24,154 nt of DNA from a virus: positions 1-24,154 of IMG/VR virus record IMGVR_UViG_3300042351_001110. One strand, written 5' to 3'. Both the position numbers and the translations under genes were made by a program. Numbering within the stretch: position 1 is the first letter of the stretch; each line of letters begins with the position of its first letter. Shown piece after piece: positions 7,216 to 14,647 of the stretch. The notes beneath the pieces were generated by a model. It did no database searches. It was not told where the DNA came from and saw only the letters and a list, made by a program, of their open reading frames with translations.

Positions 7216-7665
7216 CTATGACAAAATCAAGTCTTTGCTATAAAATTTTCCTAGTATATTATCGTTTATAAAACGACTATCTTCTAAAACGTTGTATTGA
7301 AATAGATATTTCGCCTCGTAGTATGTTAGTTCCTTTTTAGTTCTACATAAACGCAATACGTGACGCATCATTTCCTCTGGTTTATATAACTTAACTTCAG
7401 TAGCAGAACCATAATATGTTTTCCAATCACTTTCCTTAGTAACTAATTTTTTAGTTGGTCTTCTTCCTTTAGTAACAGGAATTTCTGCTAATTCTTTTTT
7501 ACCTAATTTCTTTGTTGTGTTGTGGAAAAATGCTTTTCGTCCAACATATTGACGATTAGTAGGAATGTGAGTAGTTATATAAACATAACCAACAAAATCC
7601 TCGATAACAAAATCGGGATTATTTATTAAATCTTCCACTTTCATAGCGGGGCTAACATATACCAT
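7216..7665 (-). CDS. GIY-YIG-type nuclease
   Basis: A 149-residue protein whose segment 24-43 (FVGYVYITTHIPTNRQYVGR) fits the GIY-YIG core: GYVY stands for GIY, and YVG at 40-42 for YIG, followed by R43. Further matches are DWKTYYGSATE (about 80-90), a pattern common in phage GIY-YIG proteins, the possible metal-binding glutamate E117 in YYEAKYLFQYNV, and Asn residues in FINDNILGKFY. No DNA-recognition domain or intron is visible, so it is either a compact free-standing endonuclease or a nuclease with a role in recombination or host DNA breakdown. It lies just upstream of the primase gene with a short gap. ATG at 7665 is used; an in-frame ATG at residue 8 is an alternative start. Confidence 0.65.
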   Translation of the reverse strand: MVYVSPAMKVEDLINNPDFVIEDFVGYVYITTHIPTNRQYVGRKAFFHNTTKKLGKKELAEIPVTKGRRPTKKLVTKESDWKTYYGSATEVKLYKPEEMMRHVLRLCRTKKELTYYEAKYLFQYNVLEDSRFINDNILGKFYSKDLILS

Positions 7666-7686
7666 AACTAAATTTTATTTAAATTT

Positions 7687-8421
7687 TTAAAGCATTGCTT
7701 TAATTAAATCAATATGTCCTTCTCCTGCAGTAGCTATTACTTTATAACCTCTACTTTCATACTTCTTTAGTTTTGATAGTAAGTTTTCATCTCTAGCTTC
7801 ATTAAAAGCATCAGCTACCTTAGCTACTTTTGTATACTTATCTCCATAATCTGCTGGAAAAGAGAGTCTATACAAGGTATCGTAGTCTTTAGCTGTTGGT
7901 TCGTATAAATTATCTGAAAGGGGTAATTCTGCTTCTTGTGCCGCTACTTTCAAAAACTTAATACCTTCTGTACTTAAATAATCTTCTGGAGTAAAGTCTG
8001 CTATTGATTGACCTTGTAGAATATTCTGTCCGACCATACTTGCCCAATTAGCTGCTAATATTTTACTATGAGAAAGACCTGTTTTCTCTTTTTGTATTTT
8101 GTATAAAAAAGATTGATCATTCATTACATTTAAATCGGAACCATCCCATGAATCATTAACTAGGTTTTTAAAGTAAGAACTTAACTCATCATAAATCATT
8201 TCTTGCTCACTACCTGCTACATATTTATTATTATCATCCCCACCTTCTCCCATAAATACTACCTTATCATCAGGTGAAAAATGCTTCTTAACATAATCAA
8301 CAACTTGCTTAGCATCTGATTTACTATGATGCTCAACACCAAAAATAATAGAATTACCAATAAGGAGTTGGTTAATTTCTCTTAAAGCAATTTCTTTTAA
8401 TATGTCGGATAACTTAATCAT
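7687..8421 (-). CDS. MIKLSDILKE-leader protein, possibly TIKI/TraB/ChaN-like
   Basis: A 244-residue protein starting MIKLSDILKE, the same leader as three genes at the left end of the window although 3.7 kb or more away from them. L-K-E/I and L-R-E/I at residues 10 and 15 are possible cleavage points. The remainder has a pattern reminiscent of the TIKI/TraB/ChaN superfamily. An early strand ends in GVEHHSKSD (E30, H31), a second strand VVFMGEGG (E59) follows, and a late segment has NEARDENLLSKLKKY and VIATAGEGHIDLI (R210, H236). Members are metal-dependent proteases or haem-binding proteins. This assignment rests on a few motifs and is tentative. It follows a small fibre-like gene with a TAATG junction, so it is translated with structural genes, which fits a virion-associated product. 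Confidence 0.7.
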   Translation of the reverse strand: MIKLSDILKEIALREINQLLIGNSIIFGVEHHSKSDAKQVVDYVKKHFSPDDKVVFMGEGGDDNNKYVAGSEQEMIYDELSSYFKNLVNDSWDGSDLNVMNDQSFLYKIQKEKTGLSHSKILAANWASMVGQNILQGQSIADFTPEDYLSTEGIKFLKVAAQEAELPLSDNLYEPTAKDYDTLYRLSFPADYGDKYTKVAKVADAFNEARDENLLSKLKKYESRGYKVIATAGEGHIDLIKAML

Positions 8422-8729
8422 TATGTATCATATTTAACTAAGAAAGTCATATCTGTTTCTGATGAAATAGGAATTGGTTTTCCGAATTTTGCAACCATTA
8501 AAAGTTCATTTTGTTCATTATATAAACCCAATGTTGTGACATAAGGTCTAAAATTAGAACCAGTTGCAAAACTCGTTAATGACGATGATACGTTAGTTCT
8601 GTCAGATAACAAAGTAGGATTATAAGATAAATTATATTCACTTTCCTCAACAGTACATTTTACAAAATTTTCGTAAACTGTATGTTCATTTCTGAAATTA
8701 ATATTAAATGATCCTGTATATTGTGGCAT
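8421..8729 (-). CDS. Small structural protein, paralogue of the C-terminal module of the 318-aa fibre protein
   Basis: A 102-residue protein. From about residue 27 to the end it aligns with residues 242-318 of the protein at 12983-13939. Shared elements are SEYN, NP, Y(V/I)TT(L/V)GLYN, NELL.VAK..KP, and a hydrophobic final strand ending in K.D. The match implies a duplicated beta-rich module, probably a fibre tip, collar or trimerisation unit. It lies between the Cys-rich fibre protein and the TIKI/ChaN-like gene, with 1-nt overlap to the latter. The function is inferred from the virion context only. Confidence 0.75.
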   Translation of the reverse strand: MPQYTGSFNINFRNEHTVYENFVKCTVEESEYNLSYNPTLLSDRTNVSSSLTSFATGSNFRPYVTTLGLYNEQNELLMVAKFGKPIPISSETDMTFLVKYDT

Positions 8730-8742
8730 TATTAATTAAATT

Positions 8743-9591
8743 TTATACTGGACAAACTGTTGGGGTTTGACCACCTGATGTTAAATGTACTTTAGTAGTA
8801 AGTGGGGTTGGACTTACTAAAAATGCAACACTACCTGTGTTTAAATCAATATCACCACTATAAAATAGTTCACCACCACTTTCAATATTACATATTCTAT
8901 AACGAACTATATTACCAGATCCCGCACTCCATGATCCTGTTACTGAGTAAGGTAACAAAGATGATGTTACAAATAATGTACCATTTTTAACTCCAGTTCC
9001 TGTAGTTTCATCTAATATAACTGTACCTGCACTATCTCTTATTTTTAATACTCCAGCTCCTGCTCCTTTAATACCAGTAACCCAATCAATATAAGCACCT
9101 TGAGGTACAGATCCTGTAGGGCAACTTCCACTTGACATGAAAGTTCCATTATTCCAACCACAACAATCACCATTACCTATTTTATAATATAATCCCCCAG
9201 AGGCATAATATCCGTCTGGTGCTAATTCTAAGCTAGAAGATAAATATAATCTTGATCCAGTATATAATAAAATTCCTGATGTATAATCTCCAACAGTTCC
9301 TGTTGAATCAATTGTTATTGCTGAGGTGTCCATATAGAATTGTCCACAATTACTAGAAGTGCAAGCTCCATTATAAGTTGAACTAGAGCAAAAAGTGTAA
9401 GGACCATATAAACAATCATGCCATTTACCATTAGCTAAGCTGCTACTATATATATTTTCATAATTAAATGCAGTTCCACAAAAGCTCTCTGTTGATGTTG
9501 TTAGTACATGAGAATATCCCACAGTACTATTATTATCAGTAAAATACTGAGTGACTTTAGTATGAATTTTATGTCCGGATCTTCTTATCAT
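8743..9591 (-). CDS. Cys-rich putative tail fibre / adhesin protein
   Basis: A 282-residue Ser/Thr/Gly-rich protein with little charge in the body, typical of beta-structured fibre proteins. Many cysteines lie in residues 35-160 (SFCGTAF, KWHDCLYG, TFCSSS, GACTSSNCGQF, GDCCGWNN, GSCPTGS), which is unusual for a cytoplasmically made phage protein. The C-terminal half (about 165-282) looks like an Ig-like fold (KIRDSAGTVILDETTG, IVRYRICN) with a Thr/Pro-rich end. I do not recognise a named family. It follows the SprB-repeat adhesin and probably contributes to host-surface binding. A copy of ATATTTAT lies 5 nt before its ATG, and it may begin a transcription unit. Confidence 0.7.
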   Translation of the reverse strand: MIRRSGHKIHTKVTQYFTDNNSTVGYSHVLTTSTESFCGTAFNYENIYSSSLANGKWHDCLYGPYTFCSSSTYNGACTSSNCGQFYMDTSAITIDSTGTVGDYTSGILLYTGSRLYLSSSLELAPDGYYASGGLYYKIGNGDCCGWNNGTFMSSGSCPTGSVPQGAYIDWVTGIKGAGAGVLKIRDSAGTVILDETTGTGVKNGTLFVTSSLLPYSVTGSWSAGSGNIVRYRICNIESGGELFYSGDIDLNTGSVAFLVSPTPLTTKVHLTSGGQTPTVCPV

Positions 9592-9596
9592 TACTT

Positions 9597-9604
9597 ATAA
9601 ATAT
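9597..9604 (-). promoter_or_regulatory. Recurrent gap motif ATATTTAT upstream of the Cys-rich fibre gene
   Basis: ATATTTAT in the minus-strand sense, within AATATTTATA, leaving 5 nt before the ATG at 9591. It occupies half of the 15-nt gap. A promoter here would give a nearly leaderless mRNA. The role is inferred from recurrence. Confidence 0.3.
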
Positions 9605-9606
9605 TT

Positions 9607-12600
9607 TTAAACTGATGGGGTTGTTATATCGTTTGTATTAAATGAACCAGCATTTGTTGATAAGTTATAAGATAATGTAGCAATTCTATCACCACTATCA
9701 TTAGATTCATTTGTAGCTGTTATTACTTTTGGTGTTGTTTCTATAAATGAAGTTGCTACTGCTGTTGAGTTAGTGAATGTATATCCTACTTGAGTTGGTG
9801 TTCCACCCTTCCATAATGTAGCTTTTATATTAACTGGTTGTACACCTACTGTTGTGAACCAATGAGCTCTCATATCTATTAGAATTTGAGGACTTGATGG
9901 GTAAGCAGCACTATATGCAGCTAAATCTACTAATACTGATTCAAATCCAATCCCTATATTATCTCCAGCCCCTTTTAATATAGGAGTGGCAGATGCAGAT
10001 GGATATTGACTCACATAACTTTCACCTGGATGGTAACCTATAGTTTCATTTAAAGTATCTTGACCAATATCTGGAAGAACAATTCTAGTTCTTGTATCTA
10101 AATCTTGACCATCAGTAAACTCATAAGTTAACATCATATAATCAGCATCAAATACGAAGGTTGATTCTCCAAGAATAAATGAACTTATTACTGTACAATT
10201 ACTTGAATCTGTAATTGAGGCTGTATAAGCTGTTGCTGATGATAATCCACTAATTACTAATGGAGATGAAGCAGATGTTGAAGAACCACCATTTAATGTA
10301 TATGTTGAGGGACCATGTGTTGTTGTAAATGTTACTGTTGCAGTACCATTATTTCCTGCAAAATTATCTGGATTAGTAGTTGTTGTAGATAATATAGTAA
10401 GATCACAAGCTGATGTAGCTGATGCATTTACTTTAATCAAGTAATCATTATTACTTCCTGTGAATGGATAAGTTAACCAATCCCCACTTCCTGTTTCTAC
10501 AGTAGTTTGATTGTATACTGATGATCCATTCATCCAAATAGACATTGTATTTGATGCATAAGGATAATTACCAATCCAACCTACATCACTACTTGTACCT
10601 GGATATATTGGAGATACAGCAGCGTATAATGAACCACTATGTAATTGAATATATTTAAATCCTGTAGATATTATTTGAGCAGTATTTCCAGTGGATTCAT
10701 TTATAAATAAATTTGTACCGACACCCATTGATTCATCTACAATTAATGTAGCATTTAAATCTTGACAAGCTGGATCTGAGTATCTATATTCTCTAGCTCT
10801 AACTGCTTTAGATGTTGTTGCAGTACAACCATTAGCATCTGCTACTGTTATACTCCAAGTTCCACCTGCTAATCCACTATTTAAAGCAATAGTGCCTGGA
10901 TTAGTAGTAGGACCTACTGATCTAGTAGTTCCTCCATTTACAGCCACAAATGTATAAGGACCAGTTCCACCAGTTGCTGTTACAACTAAACTACTATCAC
11001 ATTGATTATATGTAATAGAAGCACTTACTGCAGTTATACCTGGGGTTGATGTAATTGTTGCACTTCCAGAAGATGTACATCCTGTACCTGCATCCGTCAC
11101 AGTTAAAGTATAAGTCCCGGCACTACCAGTAATTAAACTTCCTGTAGTTCCTGTACTCCATAAATAACTAAATCCATTTCCACTACCGCCACTTACGGAT
11201 GATGAAACTTGTCCATTACCAGCACCACATGAAGAATTAGTTGCTGTTAAGTTTATAGATATTGAACTTACACTACTAATTGTAGCACTACCTGTAGCAG
11301 TACAACCATTAGTATCGGTTACAGTAACATTATAAGTTCCAGCAGGTAAACCTGTTGGATCTTCTACTGTTCTTACTACTGTAGATCCAGTAACCCAAGA
11401 ATATGTGAATGGAGAAGTACCTCCAGCTACGGTAATATTAATAGCACCAACTTCTTGACCTGGTTCAGGACAATCAGCTACAGTTGAATTAATTGTTACT
11501 GTGAATGGAGATGGTTGAGTAATAGTAACTAAAGATGAAGTACTACATAAGTTATCTTTTACAGTTACTGTATAAGTAGCTGGTGTTAAGCTTGAGAATA
11601 AAGTGTTTGAAGCAAATCCTGACCATGTACTGCCACCATTGATAGATGCAGAATAAGGAGCTCCATAAGTTGAAGAACCAGTAACTGCAATTTTTCCATT
11701 CCCACTACCATAACAAGTTACGTTAATAGGATTTGTAGTTACAGTAATTATATCTGCTGTTACAGTAAATGAAGAAGAAACAATTGTTCCTTCACTATCT
11801 TTAATATATAAAGTACTATTACCAATAGGGGCTGTTGTTGATGCTGTTGGTTGATACCACTCACAGTTAGCTAAATTACTATATGTACTACCTCCAATTG
11901 AATATTGGTAAGGAGGAATACCATAATTTATTGAAAAAGTTACAGGTGAAACACCTCCAGCACAAACAACTGATTGGTTGGACTGAGACATTGCAAGAGG
12001 TAACTTATATAATTCTAAATTAATACTAGCTGTATTACTTGTTAAACAAGTATTATCATTAACTGTATAATATAATTTGTAATTTCCTGGTGTTATACCT
12101 AAAGTTTCACATTCATTTATAAAAAGAGAACCTGTAATTAAGGTAATATTAGGAAAACTATATCCTGTATAAGGATATGTTACTATTGAACCAGTAACGA
12201 TAGCTGTAGAATTACAACTATCAATATAGTCATTAGCTAGAACATCTAATTTTTTAACACGCTGTACGTTTAATACACTAAAGTAATCGTTTATAGCGTT
12301 TGGAGGAGTAGGTAGAAAACATTTATAATTAGGATTAGTAATAACAACTACACCTTGAGAATAAAATATATTTCCTACATGAACTTTATTCTGTAATTCA
12401 GCTATATATCCTGGAGGAGCATAGTAACCTGGTTCTACATAATAACCTGTAAATGATATATCGTATACGTTTCCAAATCCATCATCTGCTAATTGATAAC
12501 TACCACTTGCAGTTAAAATAAAATTATCAGGTTTGATTTGTTCACCATAAATGTTTTGGTTGAACGACATTACTCTAATAATATCATTAGATGCAGTTGG

Positions 12601-12963
12601 AAAATTATTTATAAATTCAGGATTCTCATTAAAATCAAAATAAGAACTAGTTGAAATAGTACTTGATTCTGTCATATAAGATTCATAATACATAGAATCT
12701 AATAATGAATGAGAATCAAGAATACTTGAAGAATGGTATTGGTAATATAGATGATTTACTTGACGATAAACTAAAGACTCATATTGAGTCTCTGTTATTG
12801 GTCCATTAATTAAATCAATACTACCCGTTAAATTTTTTCCTTTGAATATAGTAAAATACGCACCATCCTGAGGAACACAAGCGAAATCAAGGTTCCAATT
12901 TTTATTTGCTGTATAAGGAACAACAAATACGTCTGATGTACTCAGTTTTTTGAATGATGCCAT
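9607..12963 (-). CDS. Large tail-fibre/adhesin protein with SprB-like repeats
   Basis: An 1118-residue, secreted-looking but signal-less protein. Residues 1-215 form an N-terminal domain, rich in Tyr and Ser, that probably attaches to the tail. Residues about 222-318 hold a cadherin/Ig-like domain with KKLDVLANDYID. Residues about 320-720 contain four to five SprB-like repeats. Each has a GG(T/S)xP(F/Y)xYxW-like strand, a (L/A)xAGTYxVTVxD strand, NGCTxT or similar, and an xITxP link. A more diverged copy lies at about 860-932. Residues 933-1118 form a distinct C-terminal domain (LTYEFTDGQDLDTRTRIV), a likely receptor-binding tip. SprB repeats are a hallmark of Bacteroidota surface adhesins, including the gliding adhesin SprB. 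Here the repeats probably act as a rigid, variable shaft. ATG at 12963; the next fibre gene follows 15 nt downstream. Confidence 0.8.
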   Translation of the reverse strand: MASFKKLSTSDVFVVPYTANKNWNLDFACVPQDGAYFTIFKGKNLTGSIDLINGPITETQYESLVYRQVNHLYYQYHSSSILDSHSLLDSMYYESYMTESSTISTSSYFDFNENPEFINNFPTASNDIIRVMSFNQNIYGEQIKPDNFILTASGSYQLADDGFGNVYDISFTGYYVEPGYYAPPGYIAELQNKVHVGNIFYSQGVVVITNPNYKCFLPTPPNAINDYFSVLNVQRVKKLDVLANDYIDSCNSTAIVTGSIVTYPYTGYSFPNITLITGSLFINECETLGITPGNYKLYYTVNDNTCLTSNTASINLELYKLPLAMSQSNQSVVCAGGVSPVTFSINYGIPPYQYSIGGSTYSNLANCEWYQPTASTTAPIGNSTLYIKDSEGTIVSSSFTVTADIITVTTNPINVTCYGSGNGKIAVTGSSTYGAPYSASINGGSTWSGFASNTLFSSLTPATYTVTVKDNLCSTSSLVTITQPSPFTVTINSTVADCPEPGQEVGAINITVAGGTSPFTYSWVTGSTVVRTVEDPTGLPAGTYNVTVTDTNGCTATGSATISSVSSISINLTATNSSCGAGNGQVSSSVSGGSGNGFSYLWSTGTTGSLITGSAGTYTLTVTDAGTGCTSSGSATITSTPGITAVSASITYNQCDSSLVVTATGGTGPYTFVAVNGGTTRSVGPTTNPGTIALNSGLAGGTWSITVADANGCTATTSKAVRAREYRYSDPACQDLNATLIVDESMGVGTNLFINESTGNTAQIISTGFKYIQLHSGSLYAAVSPIYPGTSSDVGWIGNYPYASNTMSIWMNGSSVYNQTTVETGSGDWLTYPFTGSNNDYLIKVNASATSACDLTILSTTTTNPDNFAGNNGTATVTFTTTHGPSTYTLNGGSSTSASSPLVISGLSSATAYTASITDSSNCTVISSFILGESTFVFDADYMMLTYEFTDGQDLDTRTRIVLPDIGQDTLNETIGYHPGESYVSQYPSASATPILKGAGDNIGIGFESVLVDLAAYSAAYPSSPQILIDMRAHWFTTVGVQPVNIKATLWKGGTPTQVGYTFTNSTAVATSFIETTPKVITATNESNDSGDRIATLSYNLSTNAGSFNTNDITTPSV
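10804..12006 (-). repeat. SprB-like protein repeat block
   Basis: Protein-level repeats covering residues about 320-720 of the adhesin. Units of about 75-85 residues start near 320, 405, 487, 568 and 645. Conserved elements are a Cys near the start, a GG-P-Y/F turn, the AGTY or ATYTVTV strand, and a D-x-x-x-C segment. The DNA of the units has diverged, so they are not a recent tandem duplication. The two units around 487-640 are the closest to the Bacteroidota SprB pattern. Confidence 0.7.
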
Positions 12964-12982
12964 TTAATAACATTTCTTTATA

Positions 12983-13939
12983 TTAGTAGTCTAACTTGAT
13001 ACGAATTAAGGCTTCCTTAGTAAAGTCTTTTACTAATGGTTTGCTTAATTTAGCAACAGCTAATAATTCGTTATTATCATTGTATAACCCTACAGTTGTG
13101 ATATAAGTTTGTGGATTATCAATTAATGTAGTGTACAAGATATTACCTGTATTATCAATAATTGATGGATTCGAAGTATAATTATATTCACTGTTTTTAA
13201 TTCTTGTAAAGAAGAAACGGGATGAAATAGTTTCAGATGATTGTAATCTAAAAAACTTACTTCCACCTATTGCTGCATTTATAGAATTATATAATTTAGC
13301 GTTATTGTTGTCATAACTATTAGTTGATGTTGCCGGAGCTACCAAAAATCCTGTAATTGCACCTGGATTTAGAACTATTAATCCTAAATCAGGGAACATA
13401 TGACCATACACGGTTGTATTGGCTGGTGTACCTGCTGAACCGCTTACAATATTAAAATATCTATTACTATCAATAAATTGGCTAGTAGTTAAAACATTAC
13501 TATTATCTGTTAAAGAAATTGTAGAACTTCCACTTGTTAAAGATAAAGTTAAAGAACCTGGATGTAAACTTTCTTTATAACGAGATCTTGCTACGTTAAT
13601 AACATAAAATGAGTTTACAGTAGAACCTCCAATTTGGAAAGTTGCTGTTTCACTTCCGTAAATTAAATTTCTATATTGACCATATACTACTTTTGTAGGT
13701 GATGAACTAGTTACATTTGAATTAAAGTAAGCTGATCCTGAACCTGAAATATGAGCATACTCAATAGAGAATACTACTTCACCTGCATTGTAAACATCTA
13801 AATAAAATTGTGATGCTGATGCTTGTGTTGATGAAGTTGCTACCGATGTTAAATTCACGTTATCAGAAGGAAATAATCCTCTAACAACTGTTTCTGAACT
13901 TATTACTGAATCTTCTGTGTTATATCTATTAAATGACAT
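12983..13939 (-). CDS. Putative tail fibre / structural protein
   Basis: A 318-residue Ser/Thr-rich protein beginning MSFNRYNTEDSVISSETVVR. Residues about 40-130 form a beta-rich region (FYLDVYNAGEVVFSIEYAHI). Residues about 135-235 form a second, glycine-rich part. Residues 242-318 form a C-terminal module repeated in the 102-residue protein at 8421-8729. This is the layout of a multidomain fibre or collar protein in which the C-terminal module may be the exchangeable piece. It starts 3 nt after the stop of the preceding structural gene, so the two are co-translated. I do not recognise a named family. Confidence 0.75.
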   Translation of the reverse strand: MSFNRYNTEDSVISSETVVRGLFPSDNVNLTSVATSSTQASASQFYLDVYNAGEVVFSIEYAHISGSGSAYFNSNVTSSSPTKVVYGQYRNLIYGSETATFQIGGSTVNSFYVINVARSRYKESLHPGSLTLSLTSGSSTISLTDNSNVLTTSQFIDSNRYFNIVSGSAGTPANTTVYGHMFPDLGLIVLNPGAITGFLVAPATSTNSYDNNNAKLYNSINAAIGGSKFFRLQSSETISSRFFFTRIKNSEYNYTSNPSIIDNTGNILYTTLIDNPQTYITTVGLYNDNNELLAVAKLSKPLVKDFTKEALIRIKLDY

Positions 13940-13942
13940 ATG

Positions 13943-14602
13943 TTAGTTAACTTTTTGGATTATTAAAGGAACAGTAATTCTTGAACCACTATCTCTACCT
14001 GTTACAGTAATTGTAGTAGTTAATGAAGTAGCTGTAGTACCAAATAATGTGTTAATTGTAGTTCCAGTTAGTGTGAATGAAGTACCAATTTCTGCTTTAG
14101 ATAATTTAGTACCGCTTGTAGTATTTAAACTGCTATTACCTACAGTAGCACCAGTGATACCAGCACCTGTAAAGGTAGATATTAATCTAACATCAGCTAC
14201 ACTCATTACATAACCATTAGTTTCATAAGTACTATTAGCACCTAAGTAGTTTAATGTTTGTGGAGTAATACTTAATGATTGGCCTTGTTTTAAGATAATT
14301 GAAGAGTAACCTAAAGAAATAACAGGCATTTTGCTTGTACCTCTTGGTAAAGTTACTAATTTATAACGCATGATTTGCGCCTCGTCTGGGAACGCTTCAA
14401 TAACAGGCATAGCTTCAATAGCTTCACCATAATATGCTGATCCAGATGGGTGTGTCGGGTTGTATAAAGTATAATCAACCTCATCATCTGCTAATGAGAA
14501 CTGAGTTATTTGGAATGAACCGTCGTTGCGAGCCAACAATTCGCGGCCCTTTTTGGTTAAAACCGCATCAACAGTTACATAAGAAGGATTTAATATTGCC
14601 AT
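13943..14602 (-). CDS. Conserved phage structural protein
   Basis: A 219-residue protein. Its N-terminal region (VTVDAVLTKKGRELLARNDG, then FQITQFSLADDEVDYTLYNP) resembles structural proteins I recall from many environmental T4-like phages, though I cannot name a T4 counterpart. Residues about 1-95 are charged and well ordered. Residues 100-219 are Thr/Ser-rich beta structure. It is the first gene after a 45-nt gap that carries the ATATTTAT motif, so it may head the transcription unit for the tail-fibre genes. It may connect the fibres to the baseplate or tail, which is inferred from position. Confidence 0.75.
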   Translation of the reverse strand: MAILNPSYVTVDAVLTKKGRELLARNDGSFQITQFSLADDEVDYTLYNPTHPSGSAYYGEAIEAMPVIEAFPDEAQIMRYKLVTLPRGTSKMPVISLGYSSIILKQGQSLSITPQTLNYLGANSTYETNGYVMSVADVRLISTFTGAGITGATVGNSSLNTTSGTKLSKAEIGTSFTLTGTTINTLFGTTATSLTTTITVTGRDSGSRITVPLIIQKVN

Positions 14603-14622
14603 AGTGTATTTAATTACTGTAT

Positions 14623-14630
14623 ATAAATAT
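14623..14630 (-). promoter_or_regulatory. Recurrent gap motif ATATTTAT upstream of the 219-aa structural gene
   Basis: ATATTTAT in the minus-strand sense, within GTATATTTATATAC, 20 nt before the ATG at 14602. The flanks form a weak AT-only dyad. This is one of the largest gaps in the window and a plausible promoter site for the fibre genes. The role is inferred. Confidence 0.35.
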
Positions 14631-14647
14631 ACAAAGTTTAAATTTTA

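Noticed and set aside
10804-12006. Repeat block as a CRISPR array or tandem DNA repeat
   Set aside because: The repeats are at protein level, long and diverged, inside one open frame, without constant DNA repeats or spacers.
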